DNA of 64,000 nt from the NCBI RefSeq assembly GCF_025149465.1, contig NZ_CP102275.1, positions 310,001 to 374,000 on the forward strand, written 5' to 3'. The notes below the pieces were generated by a model that was not told where the DNA came from, ran no database searches, and saw only the letters and a program-made list of their open reading frames with translations. Positions 17,711 through 28,000 of the stretch are shown in pieces (position 1 is the stretch's first letter; every line of letters begins with the position of its first letter). The position numbers and the translations under genes are program-made. The stretch is from Thomasclavelia spiroformis DSM 1552 (GTDB lineage: Bacteria; Bacillota_I; Bacilli_A; Erysipelotrichales; Coprobacillaceae).

Positions 17711-19601
17711 GTGTGCCACGCATGACATAAGACTAGGTGGTGAAAGTCCACTGTGGGGGTTTCGTACTACCAACCACTAGCCGAAGACAAGGTATCCATC
17801 GTAAGGTGTGAACGGGAGGAAGTTGGAGGCAAAGTCCTGACCCAAGGAATACGAACTATTTTAGGCAGAAGCTTATCGGATGAGATTGCTAAACAAATCG
17901 AAGTCCAATAGTACGACGGAATAAGCAGTGTAAAGATAGTGGGTACATAGGATGAAAGTGTTATGTCTTACCGTGGGAGGTCCTAGGAACATGATGAAAA
18001 TGTAATCATGGTGGAAACGTTTGTCCTAGGAAGTCAGCCGAGGTCATAGTAGTGATGATGATAACTGTAATGGTTATCTAGCGAAGGACCGAACATAAGG
18101 AGGTGAACTGGAAATGAAAGATACTCAAGATAAAATAGGATACTGTCAACTATCATTAGGCTTACTCTATGAAGATAGTACGGAATACGACAATAGTGGA
18201 GAAGTGTATCCTACATCAAAACAAGAGATATCACATACGAAGAACACCAATAGATTTGTAGTACATGAGAAGTTACTTGAAACAATTATGGAGGATGCCA
18301 ATATAGAAAAGGCAATCCAAAGGGTTATGAGTAATAAGGGAAGTGGTGGTGTAGATAAAATGCAAGTCGCAGAAGTTCGTACGCATTTCGCACAACACTG
18401 GTCTTATCTAAAGAAACTTATCATGGAGGGACATTATAGTCCACAAGCCGTTAAAAGAGTAGAAATACCAAAAGATAACGGAAAGAAAAGAGAGTTAGGA
18501 ATTCCAACAGTGACGGATAGGGTCATACAACAGGCGATAGTACAGGTACTGACACCAATATTTGAACCCCAATTCAGTGACAATAGTTATGGGTTCCGAC
18601 CAAGAAGAAATGCCCATCAAGCAGTAAGAAAAGTAGTCGAATACGCCAATGAAGGATATCGATATACAGTAGACCTAGATTTAGAGAAGTACTTTGATAC
18701 AGTCAACCATTCAAGACTTATACAGATATTGTCACAAACTATTAAAGACGGAAGAGTTATATCACTCATACATAAATATCTCAATGCAGGAGTCATAGTA
18801 AAACATAAGTTTGAAGAAACTACAAAAGGAGTACCCCAAGGTGGGCCACTCAGCCCATTATTATCAAATATATATCTTAATGAATTTGATAAAGAAATGG
18901 AAAGAAGAGGAAATCGATTTGTAAGGTACGCAGATGACTGTGTCATACTATTCAAAAGTAAAAGAAGTGCAATGAGAGTCAAAGAAACAGTGACAAGATA
19001 TTTAGAAGAGAAATTATTTGTAAAAGTGAACCAAGAGAAGACAAAGGTAGCCTATATTACTGATATAAAATTCTTGGGCTTTGGATTTTATATAGAGAAG
19101 AGTGGTAATGTACGAATCACTGTTCACAAGAAATCTAAAGAAAAGATGAAAAAGAGAATAAAGGAAATCACCAAAAGGAACCGACCAATATCAAGTAAGG
19201 AATTAGCTAAAGAGTTAAAAGAATACATTACAGGTTGGGTGAATTACTATAGGATAGCGAATATGAGTAAACATCTAAGGGAAATAGACTCATGGATGAG
19301 AAGAAGAATACGAATGATATATTGGAAAAGATGGAAGTTAGTAAGAACAAGGTATAGAAATTTACAAAAACTAGGTATTAATAAAAGTAAGGCATGGGAA
19401 TGGGCAAACACAAGAAAAAGCTACTGGCACATCGCCAATAGCTTCATACTAAAAAGGACACTTACAAATGAAGTATTAAAAATATACGGATTTATAAGTG
19501 CACTAGATTATTACAACTCTATAAACTTATGAAACGCCGTGTAGGGAACCCTACGCACGGTGTTGTGAAAGGGGCGAAAGATTTTAATTCTTAGCCCCTA
19601 T
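17711..19601 (+). mobile_element. Group II intron with encoded RT/maturase
   Basis: The 5' end GTGTG at 17711 fits GUGYG. About 400 nt of structured RNA, GC-richer than the surroundings, precede the RT gene. Domain V lies at about 19532-19565 (CGCCGTG ... GAAC ... GCACGGTGTT, with catalytic CGC triad). Domain VI follows (GGGGC / GCCCC stem) with an A eight bases before the AT 3' end at 19601. Length is about 1.89 kb. Placement right behind a terminator stem is what bacterial class C (IIC) introns do. The exact ends are inferred from consensus. Confidence 0.85.
18114..19532 (+). CDS. ltrA: Group II intron reverse transcriptase/maturase
   Basis: 472 residues encoded in intron domain IV. RT palm motifs are visible: YTVDLDLEKYFD, QGGPLSPLLSN and RFVRYADDCV, with the catalytic YADD. 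The maturase X domain follows (YITGWVNYYRI). No HNH endonuclease domain follows; the protein ends after the thumb/X region, so mobility would use another primer such as a nascent DNA strand. The RBS is AAGGAGGTGA at 18098-18107. The frame is intact, so the intron may still splice and move. Confidence 0.93.
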   Translation: MKDTQDKIGYCQLSLGLLYEDSTEYDNSGEVYPTSKQEISHTKNTNRFVVHEKLLETIMEDANIEKAIQRVMSNKGSGGVDKMQVAEVRTHFAQHWSYLKKLIMEGHYSPQAVKRVEIPKDNGKKRELGIPTVTDRVIQQAIVQVLTPIFEPQFSDNSYGFRPRRNAHQAVRKVVEYANEGYRYTVDLDLEKYFDTVNHSRLIQILSQTIKDGRVISLIHKYLNAGVIVKHKFEETTKGVPQGGPLSPLLSNIYLNEFDKEMERRGNRFVRYADDCVILFKSKRSAMRVKETVTRYLEEKLFVKVNQEKTKVAYITDIKFLGFGFYIEKSGNVRITVHKKSKEKMKKRIKEITKRNRPISSKELAKELKEYITGWVNYYRIANMSKHLREIDSWMRRRIRMIYWKRWKLVRTRYRNLQKLGINKSKAWEWANTRKSYWHIANSFILKRTLTNEVLKIYGFISALDYYNSINL

Positions 19602-20275
19602 TCAATTTTGTTTGTTTTTGTTAAGTAATAGTTTGTTGTTTTTTAATAAAACCGCTTAATAATACATAAGAAAATGAGCTTGTATATTATTTTTTTGTAG
19701 CTAAATCGATTTTATGATTTTAAATATATCATAAGTTATGATAAGTATTTTGACTATCCATGGCTGTTTTAGATGTGGCAAGTAAATTATATCTTGAAAA
19801 CGGTAGTTTTTTATAGCTGATTCATTAATTATGCTTTGATTTTTGTTTGTATCATTTTTTATTTTATTCAATTTTTTGATGTTTCTGGTAATTATATTTA
19901 ACATTAAAATGCTTAGAAAATGTGATATTTTGTATATGATTAAACTCTTTATCAATGACATCTATCTTTTCCTTTGTTCATGATTTTTGATTTTAAATAA
20001 TATTCTTAGAGTAGATTTTTTCGATAGGAATTTGATTGGTATCAAGTAAGTTTGAGGCCTTTTTATCTGTTTCAAAATAAGTACGATCATTATCCATAAA
20101 TTTTAAGCTATCATAAAGTTATAAAATCGTTTCATGAAATGTTTTATACTTATTATAGGCTTAAGTAGATAAGCATAGATCAATTTTATATTCATTTTGT
20201 TTAATAAAGAAACAAATGAGAGCAACAACTTTCAATGCAGGAAAGATAAGTGTGACCATTTTGATGATTTTTTTA
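19602..20275 (-). pseudogene. Decayed unrecognised gene(s), minus strand
   Basis: Reading leftwards from 20293, a GGAGGTG site and ATG open a short frame beginning MSYFFKKIIKM that is broken by a stop at about 20160. Later pieces in shifting frames (for example DNDRTYFETDKKASNLLD) look protein-like but I do not recognise them. An 86-codon frame at 19701-19961 is open but rich in Ile/Lys/Asn and has no convincing family. I read this stretch as debris of one or more genes downstream of the first repeat unit. Confidence 0.35.
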
Positions 20276-20334
20276 AAGAAATAAGACATAGAAGCACCTC
20301 CAATAATATATCATTACTATCACTATGTTAATAA
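20276..20334 (-). repeat. Leader repeat, copy 1
   Basis: A ~55-bp block shared with 20459-20514: on the minus strand a conserved CATAGTG..AGTA.TGATATATTATT, then GGAGGTG and a start reading MSYFFK. It looks like the promoter-RBS-start of a small gene family. Confidence 0.6.
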
Positions 20335-20368
20335 TAATGTAAAAAATAATTCAATAAAAGAAAAAGTA

Positions 20369-20392
20369 ATAAAAAAAGCTGATAAAATCAGC
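20369..20392 (-). terminator. Terminator within decayed repeat array
   Basis: GCTGAT/ATCAGC stem (20378-20383 with 20387-20392) with a run of seven T on the minus strand. Confidence 0.65.
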
Positions 20393-20458
20393 GTAAAATA
20401 AAATTTATGATATTTTAACTTCTAAAGATTCATAGTGAGAACTTCTAAAGACGGGTTT

Positions 20459-20514
20459 TAAGGAAATACGCCATGAAAACACCTCCAAATAATATATCAC
20501 TACTACCACTATGA
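20459..20514 (-). repeat. Leader repeat, copy 2
   Basis: Same leader and RBS as copy 1, start MAYFLKTRL then stop. The part after the start matches the 3' portion of another unit (AGACGGGTTTTA, also at 20625-20636), so this unit looks like an internal deletion that joins the start to the end of the gene. Confidence 0.6.
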
Positions 20515-20536
20515 ATATTATATCCTAAAAAATAAA

Positions 20537-20577
20537 TAAAAAAAATCAAAAACACTGAAAAAATCAGTATTTTTGAT
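20537..20577 (-). terminator. Terminator within decayed repeat array, second copy
   Basis: A 14-bp imperfect stem (20545-20558 with 20564-20577) with T-run on the minus strand, in the same relative place as the one at 20369. Confidence 0.6.
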
Positions 20578-20680
20578 ATTAAAATTGGACATAAGTTCTA
20601 AAGAAATGTAGTGATAGTTTCGAAAGACGGGTTTTATTATTACTAGTATAAAAATATTTTAATAATTGATAAAATATTGG

Positions 20681-20709
20681 TTGATGTTGTTTGAAGATGG
20701 TGTTATGAT
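20681..20709 (+). promoter_or_regulatory. Promoter of the first GH84 gene
   Basis: TTGATG (20681-20686), a 17-bp spacer and TATGAT (20704-20709) give an expected start near 20716, i.e. a leader of about 155 nt that contains the RAT/terminator switch. Confidence 0.6.
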
Positions 20710-20733
20710 TGTTATAGATAGTTAATGTAGATT

Positions 20734-20805
20734 GGATTGTTACTTTAATTAGGCAAGACCGTGATAAGTTATACTAAAAGTATGACTTTTTGCGGTCTTT
20801 TACAT
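20734..20805 (+). promoter_or_regulatory. LicT/BglG-type RAT overlapping a terminator
   Basis: Positions 20734-20760 read GGATTGTTACT, six bases, then AGGCAAGACC, the ribonucleic antiterminator consensus of BglG/LicT proteins. Its last bases AAGACC are also the 5' side of a terminator stem (AAGACCG 20755-20761 with CGGTCTT 20793-20799, inner stem 20767-20775 with 20779-20787) followed by TTACATTTT. The two folds exclude each other, the textbook antitermination design. No antiterminator protein or PTS gene is in the window. Confidence 0.82.
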
Positions 20806-20870
20806 TTTCAATCAAAAAAGGAGGGAAATAATTGAGCATTAACTAAAAATAAGTATAGGAGATAAAGACA

Positions 20871-23800
20871 GTGAAAAGTAAAGCGGGAAAAATTTTAAAA
20901 AGTACATTAGCAGCATCATTTGCATTTTCGTTAGTAACAGCTAATCCAGTACAAATACTAGCTGCACCACAAGAATCAAGTGATGTCAAAGTAGATGTTT
21001 ATCCTAAACCTCAAGAAATAACATATACTTCTGGAGAAGGAATGAGTTTAGTAGGAGAAGTAAATGTTGTAATTCATGGTGAACAAGAATCAGCAACACT
21101 TCCAAAGTTAGAAAAAATTCTTAAAGAAAATGGAATTAGTTATACTATTTCGGATAAAGTAGATAACAGTAAAGCAAACATTTTGATTTCATCAACAAGC
21201 GAACATTGTGATGAATGTGCTGAAAATTTAGGTGGTAATATTGGGGCTTTAAGCGAAGAACAGGGATATATTTTAAGTGCAAACAATGATACTAATGAAA
21301 AAGGTGAAATTAAAATCGTTGGTGCAGATAGTGATGGAGCATATTATGGACTTATGACTCTAACACAAATGTTGGAACAAAAAACTAAAGATAATAAGAT
21401 TGCAGAGACTGTAATTTCTGATTATCCAAGTGTTAAGTTAAGAGGATTTGTTGAAGGATTTTATGGATATCCTTGGAGCTTTGAAGATCGTTTATCATTG
21501 ATGAGCGAATCAAGTGATTTTAAAATGAATACATACATTTATGCGCCAAAAGATGATCCATATCATAAAGATCAATGGCGTGAATTGTACCCTGATGATA
21601 AAGCTGAAGAATTACGTCAATTAGCAGCTGAAGGTAAAAAAGATAATATGAATTTTTGCTGGAGCGTGCATCCAGGAAATGGCTTTAATTATAGTACAGA
21701 TGCTGATTATAATGCGTTGATTAATAAATTTGAACAGCTATATAATCTAGGAGTTCGTCAATTTGGGATTTCATATGATGATTTAGGTGGATATGTAAAT
21801 GGGCAACAACATGCGGATTTAATTAATCGTGTTAATCGTGAATGGGTTAAAGTAAAAGGTGATGTAGATCCATTAATTGTAGTTGGAACTCGTTATTGTA
21901 ATGGATGGGGACCAAGTATGACTTCTTATTTCAAACCATTTTTTAGCACATTAGATGATGATGTAGTAGTAATGTGGACAGGTGCAAATACAATGTCTGC
22001 AATCACAAAGGATGCTTATGAATGGCCAAAAAATCAAACTGGTGTAACTGATAAGAATTTAGCGGCTTGGTGGAATTATCCAGTAAATGATTATTGTGAT
22101 GGAAATTTAATGATGTCACCATTAGAAAATCTGGATAATGATGTTGATAATTTAAGTGGCTTTTTCTTAAATCCAATGTCACAAGCAGAAGCAAGTAAAG
22201 TTGCAATTTTCTCTGGAGCTGATTATTCATGGAATATCGGTGGTTTTGAAAGAACAAGTAGTTGGGTTAGAGCTATTGATGAGTTAGTCCCAGAAGCAAG
22301 TGAATCATTCCAACGTTTTGCAGACAATATTTCATATATAAAAGATGGATTTGAATTTGATGAATCTAGATATTTAGTAGATACTATTGAAGCATTTAAA
22401 GCAGCGCTTCAAAATAAAGAAGGAATCGTTGAAGCAGCAACTGCATTAAAAGATGAATTTACAAGAATGGATAATGATGTTGATGCTTTGAGAAATATCG
22501 AAGATAAAAATTTATATGAAGAAATTGAACAACATCTAAATGCTTATGAAGCTGTTGCAAAGGCAGGTATTTCAAGTATGCAAGCATTTATTGATGCTGA
22601 AAATGGAGATGTTGATGCTTGTCTATCTAATATCAACACAACAGAAATTAAATTAAAAGAAGCTGAAACATATAAGGTAGAAAGTCTTGAATCAAACGGA
22701 ACTAAAATGAATGTTGTTAAAGTTTGTGAAAAACGTATTAAACCTTTATTAAAAGATTCAGTAGACCAAATAAAATCTAACTTAATGGACAATGTTTTTC
22801 CACAAACTCAAGCAACTGTAATTGGAACAATGTCAGGATTAGCTGACAAAACAGTTGAATTAACTAAGGGTAATTACCAAGTAAGTTCAATTATTGGAAC
22901 AATGAAAGCTAATGAAACTGTTGGTATCGCTTTACCAAAAGCTATGAGAGTTTCTAATGTTAGTATAACTGGAAATAATCTTGAAAGTTTAAAAGTTCAA
23001 ACTTCAATTAATGGAATTGTTTGGGAAGATGTTGAAGGTGCAATAGAAGATGGAACACTAAAAGCTACTGTTGATGCAACAGCTACTTGTGTAAGAGTTG
23101 TAAATAAAACTACAGCAAGTATTGATGTAACAATTGATAATATTGTTGTAGCTCCAGTATATAATACAGGTACTAAAACAGTTGAAACAGACTTAGGAAC
23201 ATATGGAAATAATGTTATCGCTAATGCATTAGATGGAAATATTAATACTAAATTTTATTCAAGTGCAGGAGCAACAGTTGGTAGTTATGTTCGCGTTGAT
23301 TTAGGAAAAGAAATTCCATTGTATGATACAGCAATTTATTATGCTGGTAATCCAAAAGGTCCTTCACATGGAATTGATGGCTTTGCTGCAACAAAAATGG
23401 AAATTTCAACTGATGGTGTAAGCTGGACACAAATTGGAGATATCATCAAAGATGAAAATTATCAATCAAAAACAGTTGAAGGACAACTAGTAAGTGAAGC
23501 TGCGTTTAATGCAGATGGACAAATGGCACGTTATATTAGATTTAGTGCAACTGAATCTAGTGATAACTGGGTACAAGTTTTTGAAATTCCATTTAATAAA
23601 ACAGTTGATAATTTAGGTGATGATAGTATTGATATAATTGATACAACTATTACAACTGGTAATGTAAGTAATTTATATGACCGTGATTTAACAAGTGCAT
23701 TTGCACCTGACAGTGTAGTTGACGAGGATACTTTAACTTATGCAATGACATCAATCACTAATGTTGGTAGATTAATGATTATGCAAGATCCAACTTCAAT

Positions 23801-24962
23801 TTGCAATGCAACAGTAAGTGTTAAAGATGTTGAAGGTAACTGGAGCGATATTGGAATTTTAGATAAGGGAACAAATACATTTGATGTAAATAAAACAATT
23901 TTAGAAGTGAAATTAACATTCCACGCTAATAACCCAACACCTTCAATTTATGAAATTATTGCATCTCAAAAAGAAGTTGAAGAAGTAAATAAAACAGCAT
24001 TAAAAGTAGCAGTAGATAAAGCAAATGCAGTTACTGATGAAGCTTTAATTAATGTAATTCCAGTAGTAGTTGAAGAATTTAAAGCAGCAAGAGATGAAGC
24101 AAATGCAATTTATAATAATGAAAATGCTACACAAACTGAAGTAGATAATGCAGTTGCTCGTCTAGTAGAAGTAATGCAAAAATTAGAATTCTATAAAGGA
24201 GACAAAACAACATTAAAGATTGCCTTAGACTTAGCAACTACAATAACTGATGAAGATTTAGCTAATGTTGTACCAGTAGTAGTAGAAGAATTTAAAGCAG
24301 CATTACAACAAGCTAAAGATGTATATGATAATGTAAATGCTACTCAAGCTGATGTAAATAATGCTTTTGATCGTTTAGCAGAAGCTATGCATATGTTGAA
24401 CTTTGTAAAAGGAGATAAAACAGCCCTAAAAGCATTCATTGATAAAGTAAGTGGTTTAGAAGCAGTTAAATACACCGAAGCTACATGGACACCATTCAAT
24501 GATGCCTTAACAGCAGCAACTAGTGTATATGAAGATGTTAATGCAATGCAAGAAGAAGTAAATAATGCATATAATGAATTAGTTACAGCCTTCTTAAACT
24601 TAAGATTAATTCCAAATAAAGATTTATTAGGAGATTTAATCAATCAAGCAGAAGGATTAGAAAGTGCAAATTATACCAAAGCAACATTTGATGGATTAAC
24701 AAAAGCCTTAAATGAAGCTAAAGTAGTATTTGATAATCCAAATGCAACACAAAAAGAAGTAGATAATGCAAAAGATGTTTTAGCAAAAGCAATGGCAGAC
24801 TTACAAACAGTAACTGTAGATAACACAGTAAAAACACCAGTAAGTAATGGTGATACAACTGCAAGTGTAAAAACAGGTGATGATGTTAATATGTTAGGAA
24901 CACTTGGATTAATTTCATCATTAGGTGCTATCGCATTTCTTAAAAAGAAGAAAAGAAATTAG
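20871..24962 (+). CDS. Anchored GH84 beta-N-acetylglucosaminidase (NagJ-like)
   Basis: 1,363 residues, GTG start with AGGAG 10 bases upstream. Signal peptide 1-32; GH20b-like N-domain ~40-185; GH84 catalytic barrel ~190-480 with GFVEGFYGYPW and the catalytic pair Asp303-Asp304 (ISYDDLGG); helical domain to ~640; discoidin-like carbohydrate-binding domains ~640-1030; four FIVAR modules ~1040-1310; SVKTGDDVN, hydrophobic helix and KKKKRN as wall-sorting signal. It would remove terminal GlcNAc (or O-GlcNAc) from mucin and glycoprotein glycans outside the cell. First gene of a GH84-GH20-GH84 cluster, controlled by a RAT antitermination leader. Confidence 0.93.
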   Translation: MKSKAGKILKSTLAASFAFSLVTANPVQILAAPQESSDVKVDVYPKPQEITYTSGEGMSLVGEVNVVIHGEQESATLPKLEKILKENGISYTISDKVDNSKANILISSTSEHCDECAENLGGNIGALSEEQGYILSANNDTNEKGEIKIVGADSDGAYYGLMTLTQMLEQKTKDNKIAETVISDYPSVKLRGFVEGFYGYPWSFEDRLSLMSESSDFKMNTYIYAPKDDPYHKDQWRELYPDDKAEELRQLAAEGKKDNMNFCWSVHPGNGFNYSTDADYNALINKFEQLYNLGVRQFGISYDDLGGYVNGQQHADLINRVNREWVKVKGDVDPLIVVGTRYCNGWGPSMTSYFKPFFSTLDDDVVVMWTGANTMSAITKDAYEWPKNQTGVTDKNLAAWWNYPVNDYCDGNLMMSPLENLDNDVDNLSGFFLNPMSQAEASKVAIFSGADYSWNIGGFERTSSWVRAIDELVPEASESFQRFADNISYIKDGFEFDESRYLVDTIEAFKAALQNKEGIVEAATALKDEFTRMDNDVDALRNIEDKNLYEEIEQHLNAYEAVAKAGISSMQAFIDAENGDVDACLSNINTTEIKLKEAETYKVESLESNGTKMNVVKVCEKRIKPLLKDSVDQIKSNLMDNVFPQTQATVIGTMSGLADKTVELTKGNYQVSSIIGTMKANETVGIALPKAMRVSNVSITGNNLESLKVQTSINGIVWEDVEGAIEDGTLKATVDATATCVRVVNKTTASIDVTIDNIVVAPVYNTGTKTVETDLGTYGNNVIANALDGNINTKFYSSAGATVGSYVRVDLGKEIPLYDTAIYYAGNPKGPSHGIDGFAATKMEISTDGVSWTQIGDIIKDENYQSKTVEGQLVSEAAFNADGQMARYIRFSATESSDNWVQVFEIPFNKTVDNLGDDSIDIIDTTITTGNVSNLYDRDLTSAFAPDSVVDEDTLTYAMTSITNVGRLMIMQDPTSICNATVSVKDVEGNWSDIGILDKGTNTFDVNKTILEVKLTFHANNPTPSIYEIIASQKEVEEVNKTALKVAVDKANAVTDEALINVIPVVVEEFKAARDEANAIYNNENATQTEVDNAVARLVEVMQKLEFYKGDKTTLKIALDLATTITDEDLANVVPVVVEEFKAALQQAKDVYDNVNATQADVNNAFDRLAEAMHMLNFVKGDKTALKAFIDKVSGLEAVKYTEATWTPFNDALTAATSVYEDVNAMQEEVNNAYNELVTAFLNLRLIPNKDLLGDLINQAEGLESANYTKATFDGLTKALNEAKVVFDNPNATQKEVDNAKDVLAKAMADLQTVTVDNTVKTPVSNGDTTASVKTGDDVNMLGTLGLISSLGAIAFLKKKKRN

Positions 24963-24972
24963 TTTTAGGGAT

Positions 24973-25014
24973 AAAAGTTTAACTCACTAATGTGAAATTA
25001 GTGAGTTAACTTTT
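24973..25014 (+). terminator. Strong hairpin between GH84 and GH20 genes
   Basis: A stem of ~18 bp (24973-24991 with 24997-25014) has only TTTTGG after it. It may be a weak terminator or an mRNA-stabilising or processing hairpin that sets GH20 expression lower. Confidence 0.5.
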
Positions 25015-25038
25015 GGTAATAAAGAAGGGAATAATAAT

Positions 25039-28000
25039 ATGAAAGAGAAAATAACAAAATTAAAAAAAGTATCTTTATCTTTATTAGTTGTTTCATCTGT
25101 TATGCTTTCAAATGGAGCTTATTTAGTTGAAGCTAAAACAAATACTTCGATAGTTGAAAATGTAGAAGTATCTAATTTGACTGATAATCAATTAAAAGCT
25201 TTAACAAATCCAATTTTACAGGAATATCAAGCAGATGAATCTCATAAGATTTGGCAGTTAACTACAGATTCAAGATTTGTGATTTTAGCTAATCAAGAAA
25301 ATATCACAAATGAAAGATTAGCTGAAGTTGTAAAATTAATTAATGCAGAATTTGTTGAAAAAGAAATTGTTAGTAGTTCACCATTTGCAATGGTATATGG
25401 AAATGAAGCAGGAACAAGTGATATATTGATTACAATTGAAGATGTAAATAATATCACAGATGCTACAAATAGTAACGAAGCTTATCGCATTGAAATAGAT
25501 GAAAATGGTGTTTGTTTGACAGGAGCTAGTGAAAATGCTGTTTTATATGGATTAAGAACAATTCAAAATTTAATGGTTAGTAATAATGGTTTAGTTTATG
25601 GAACAATTGTTGATTATCCAAGAATGGCAGAACGTCGACTTCATGTTGACTGTGCTCGTAAATATATTTCTAAGGATTGGTTTATTCGTCAAATTAGAGA
25701 AATGTCATATATGAAGATGAATACTTTACAAATGCATTTTTCAGAAAATTTAGGGTTTAGAATTGAATGCGAAACAGATCCATCAATTGTATCTGATCAA
25801 TACCTTACTAAAGAAGAAGTAAGGGAAATTATTAAAGAGGCTAATAAGTATGGAATTAAAGTAATTCCGTCTTTTGATAGTCCGGGTCATGTTGATCAAA
25901 TTTTAAAAGCACATCCGGAATATGGACAAATTAGTAATACGGGAGAACATTATAAATCAGGTTTAGATATTACAAATCCTGAGGCAGTTGAATATATTCG
26001 TAGTTTATATTTGGAATATATGGAATTGTTTGAAGGATGTACAGATTTCCATATTGGTGGCGATGAATATATGGAATTTGATCGTCCACCATTTACTACA
26101 CAATATAAATCAGTTTTAAATCAATTTGCAAAGGAAACAATTGGTCCTGATGCAATTTGGAAAGATGCTATAGCTAAATATATTAATGATTTAGCAGAGT
26201 TTGTACACGATCATGGATTTAAACCAAGAATTTGGAATGATGGTATTTATTATGGTGAAAAATCTTATAGTGAAAAACCACAAATGATAAAAATGCATGA
26301 TTATATCGGGGTTGATTTTTGGTCACAAATGTCATGGAATCGAGATATTGCAAATTTACAAACATTTATTGATAAAGGACATGATACAATTTATAATTTT
26401 AATGCAAGTTTCTTCTATTATGTATTGCGTAATGATAAACCTACTGATGGTCGTGAACAGCATTCATTTGATAATTTAAATGCTGATAAAAAGATTTTTG
26501 ATGAATGGACACCTGGTAAGTTTCAACAAAATACTACAGATGATGATGCAGAATTTATTAAAGGTGTATCAATGGGGATTTGGTGTGATAATCCAAATCT
26601 AGTCGATGAAGATGTTATTTATGATGATGTTAGTGATGAAATGAGAGCAATGGCAACAAAATCATGGAATACATCTAGTAATTCAGTTGTAAGTTTTGAA
26701 GAATTCCAAGAAAATTATCGTATTTTGGGTCATGTAGCTGGAGTTGAAAAGGGGTCTACTTTACCTGAAGTAGGAGAGATATTACCAGCTGAAAATGTAG
26801 GAAAAGTTACACTTAATTTTGTAAGTGATACAGGGAAAGTTTTAAAAGATCCAGTTGTTAAGTATGGAACGATTGGAGATAAATATAGTTTTGAAGCAGA
26901 TGATATTTACGGATATCGTTTAGTTTCTGAAGGAACAGTAAGTGGTGCTTATCAAAAAGAAGATCAAAGTTACACTTTTGTATATGAATTACATTGTGAT
27001 AAAACACAATTAGGTAAAGAAATAAACAATCAATTAAATAGTAAAGATTATATTAGAGAAACATTTAGTGATTATCAAATTGCATATGATGCTGGAAAAA
27101 TCATTTATGATGATGAAAATAGTGAACAATTGGCAGTTGATCAAGCTTTAGAAGCTATTTTAGCTATTAAAGCTAAAGCAGTAAAATTAGAATATTATCC
27201 TTTATATGTAGAAGTCACTTATCCATTGTCTAGTAAAGATTATGTATCTGGATATGATCAATATAAATTAGCTATTGATAATGGAAAAGCTGAATTGTAC
27301 AGCGATGATATTACAATTGAAACAATGAAAGAACATTATCAATTAATTGAAGCTGCAAAAGAAAATTTAATGAAACCTGATGGAAATACTCCTACAGTAA
27401 CTTCTGCAGATGGTTATTATGATAAAGTATATCCTAGCGATATGTATAGCTATGATAAAATGCTTGATAATGATCCATCAACAAAATGTTGGTTTGGAGC
27501 TGATCAAAACGAAGGAGATGAAGTTGTATTTGAGTTTCCTAAACTAGTAAATATGAGTAGTATTAATATTATTCAACCTAGTGATGTTGGAGCAGATGCG
27601 ATTTTGAGTGCTGATCTTTTAGTTTCTAGTGATAATGATTCATGGATCAAGGTAGGTCATATTAGTGAAGGTGATTTAGATTATACTGCTGATTTTGAAA
27701 AAATACCTGTAAAATATGTAAAAATTTTATTGACTGAGGGAAAGAAATATTGGTATCAAATTCAAGATATTAAATTTACATATGAACAAATTGAAGAAGA
27801 CAGTGCATTAAAAAATTTAATTAAAGAAGCACAAACATATGATATTACTAATAAAGATTTAACATTAGTCTCTAATATGGCCGATGCTTTAATAGAAGCA
27901 CAAAAAGAATATGTTAATGGTAGCGTTGATACTAGTGAAGTTCAAGCAAATTTACGCGCAGCATTAGATCGTTTATCAGATGAAGTAGTTACAGATACTG

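Noticed and set aside
19701..19961. 86-codon minus-strand frame as a real gene
   Set aside because: No RBS, Ile/Lys/Asn-rich AT-driven composition, and it lies within decayed sequence; kept only as part of the pseudogene region.
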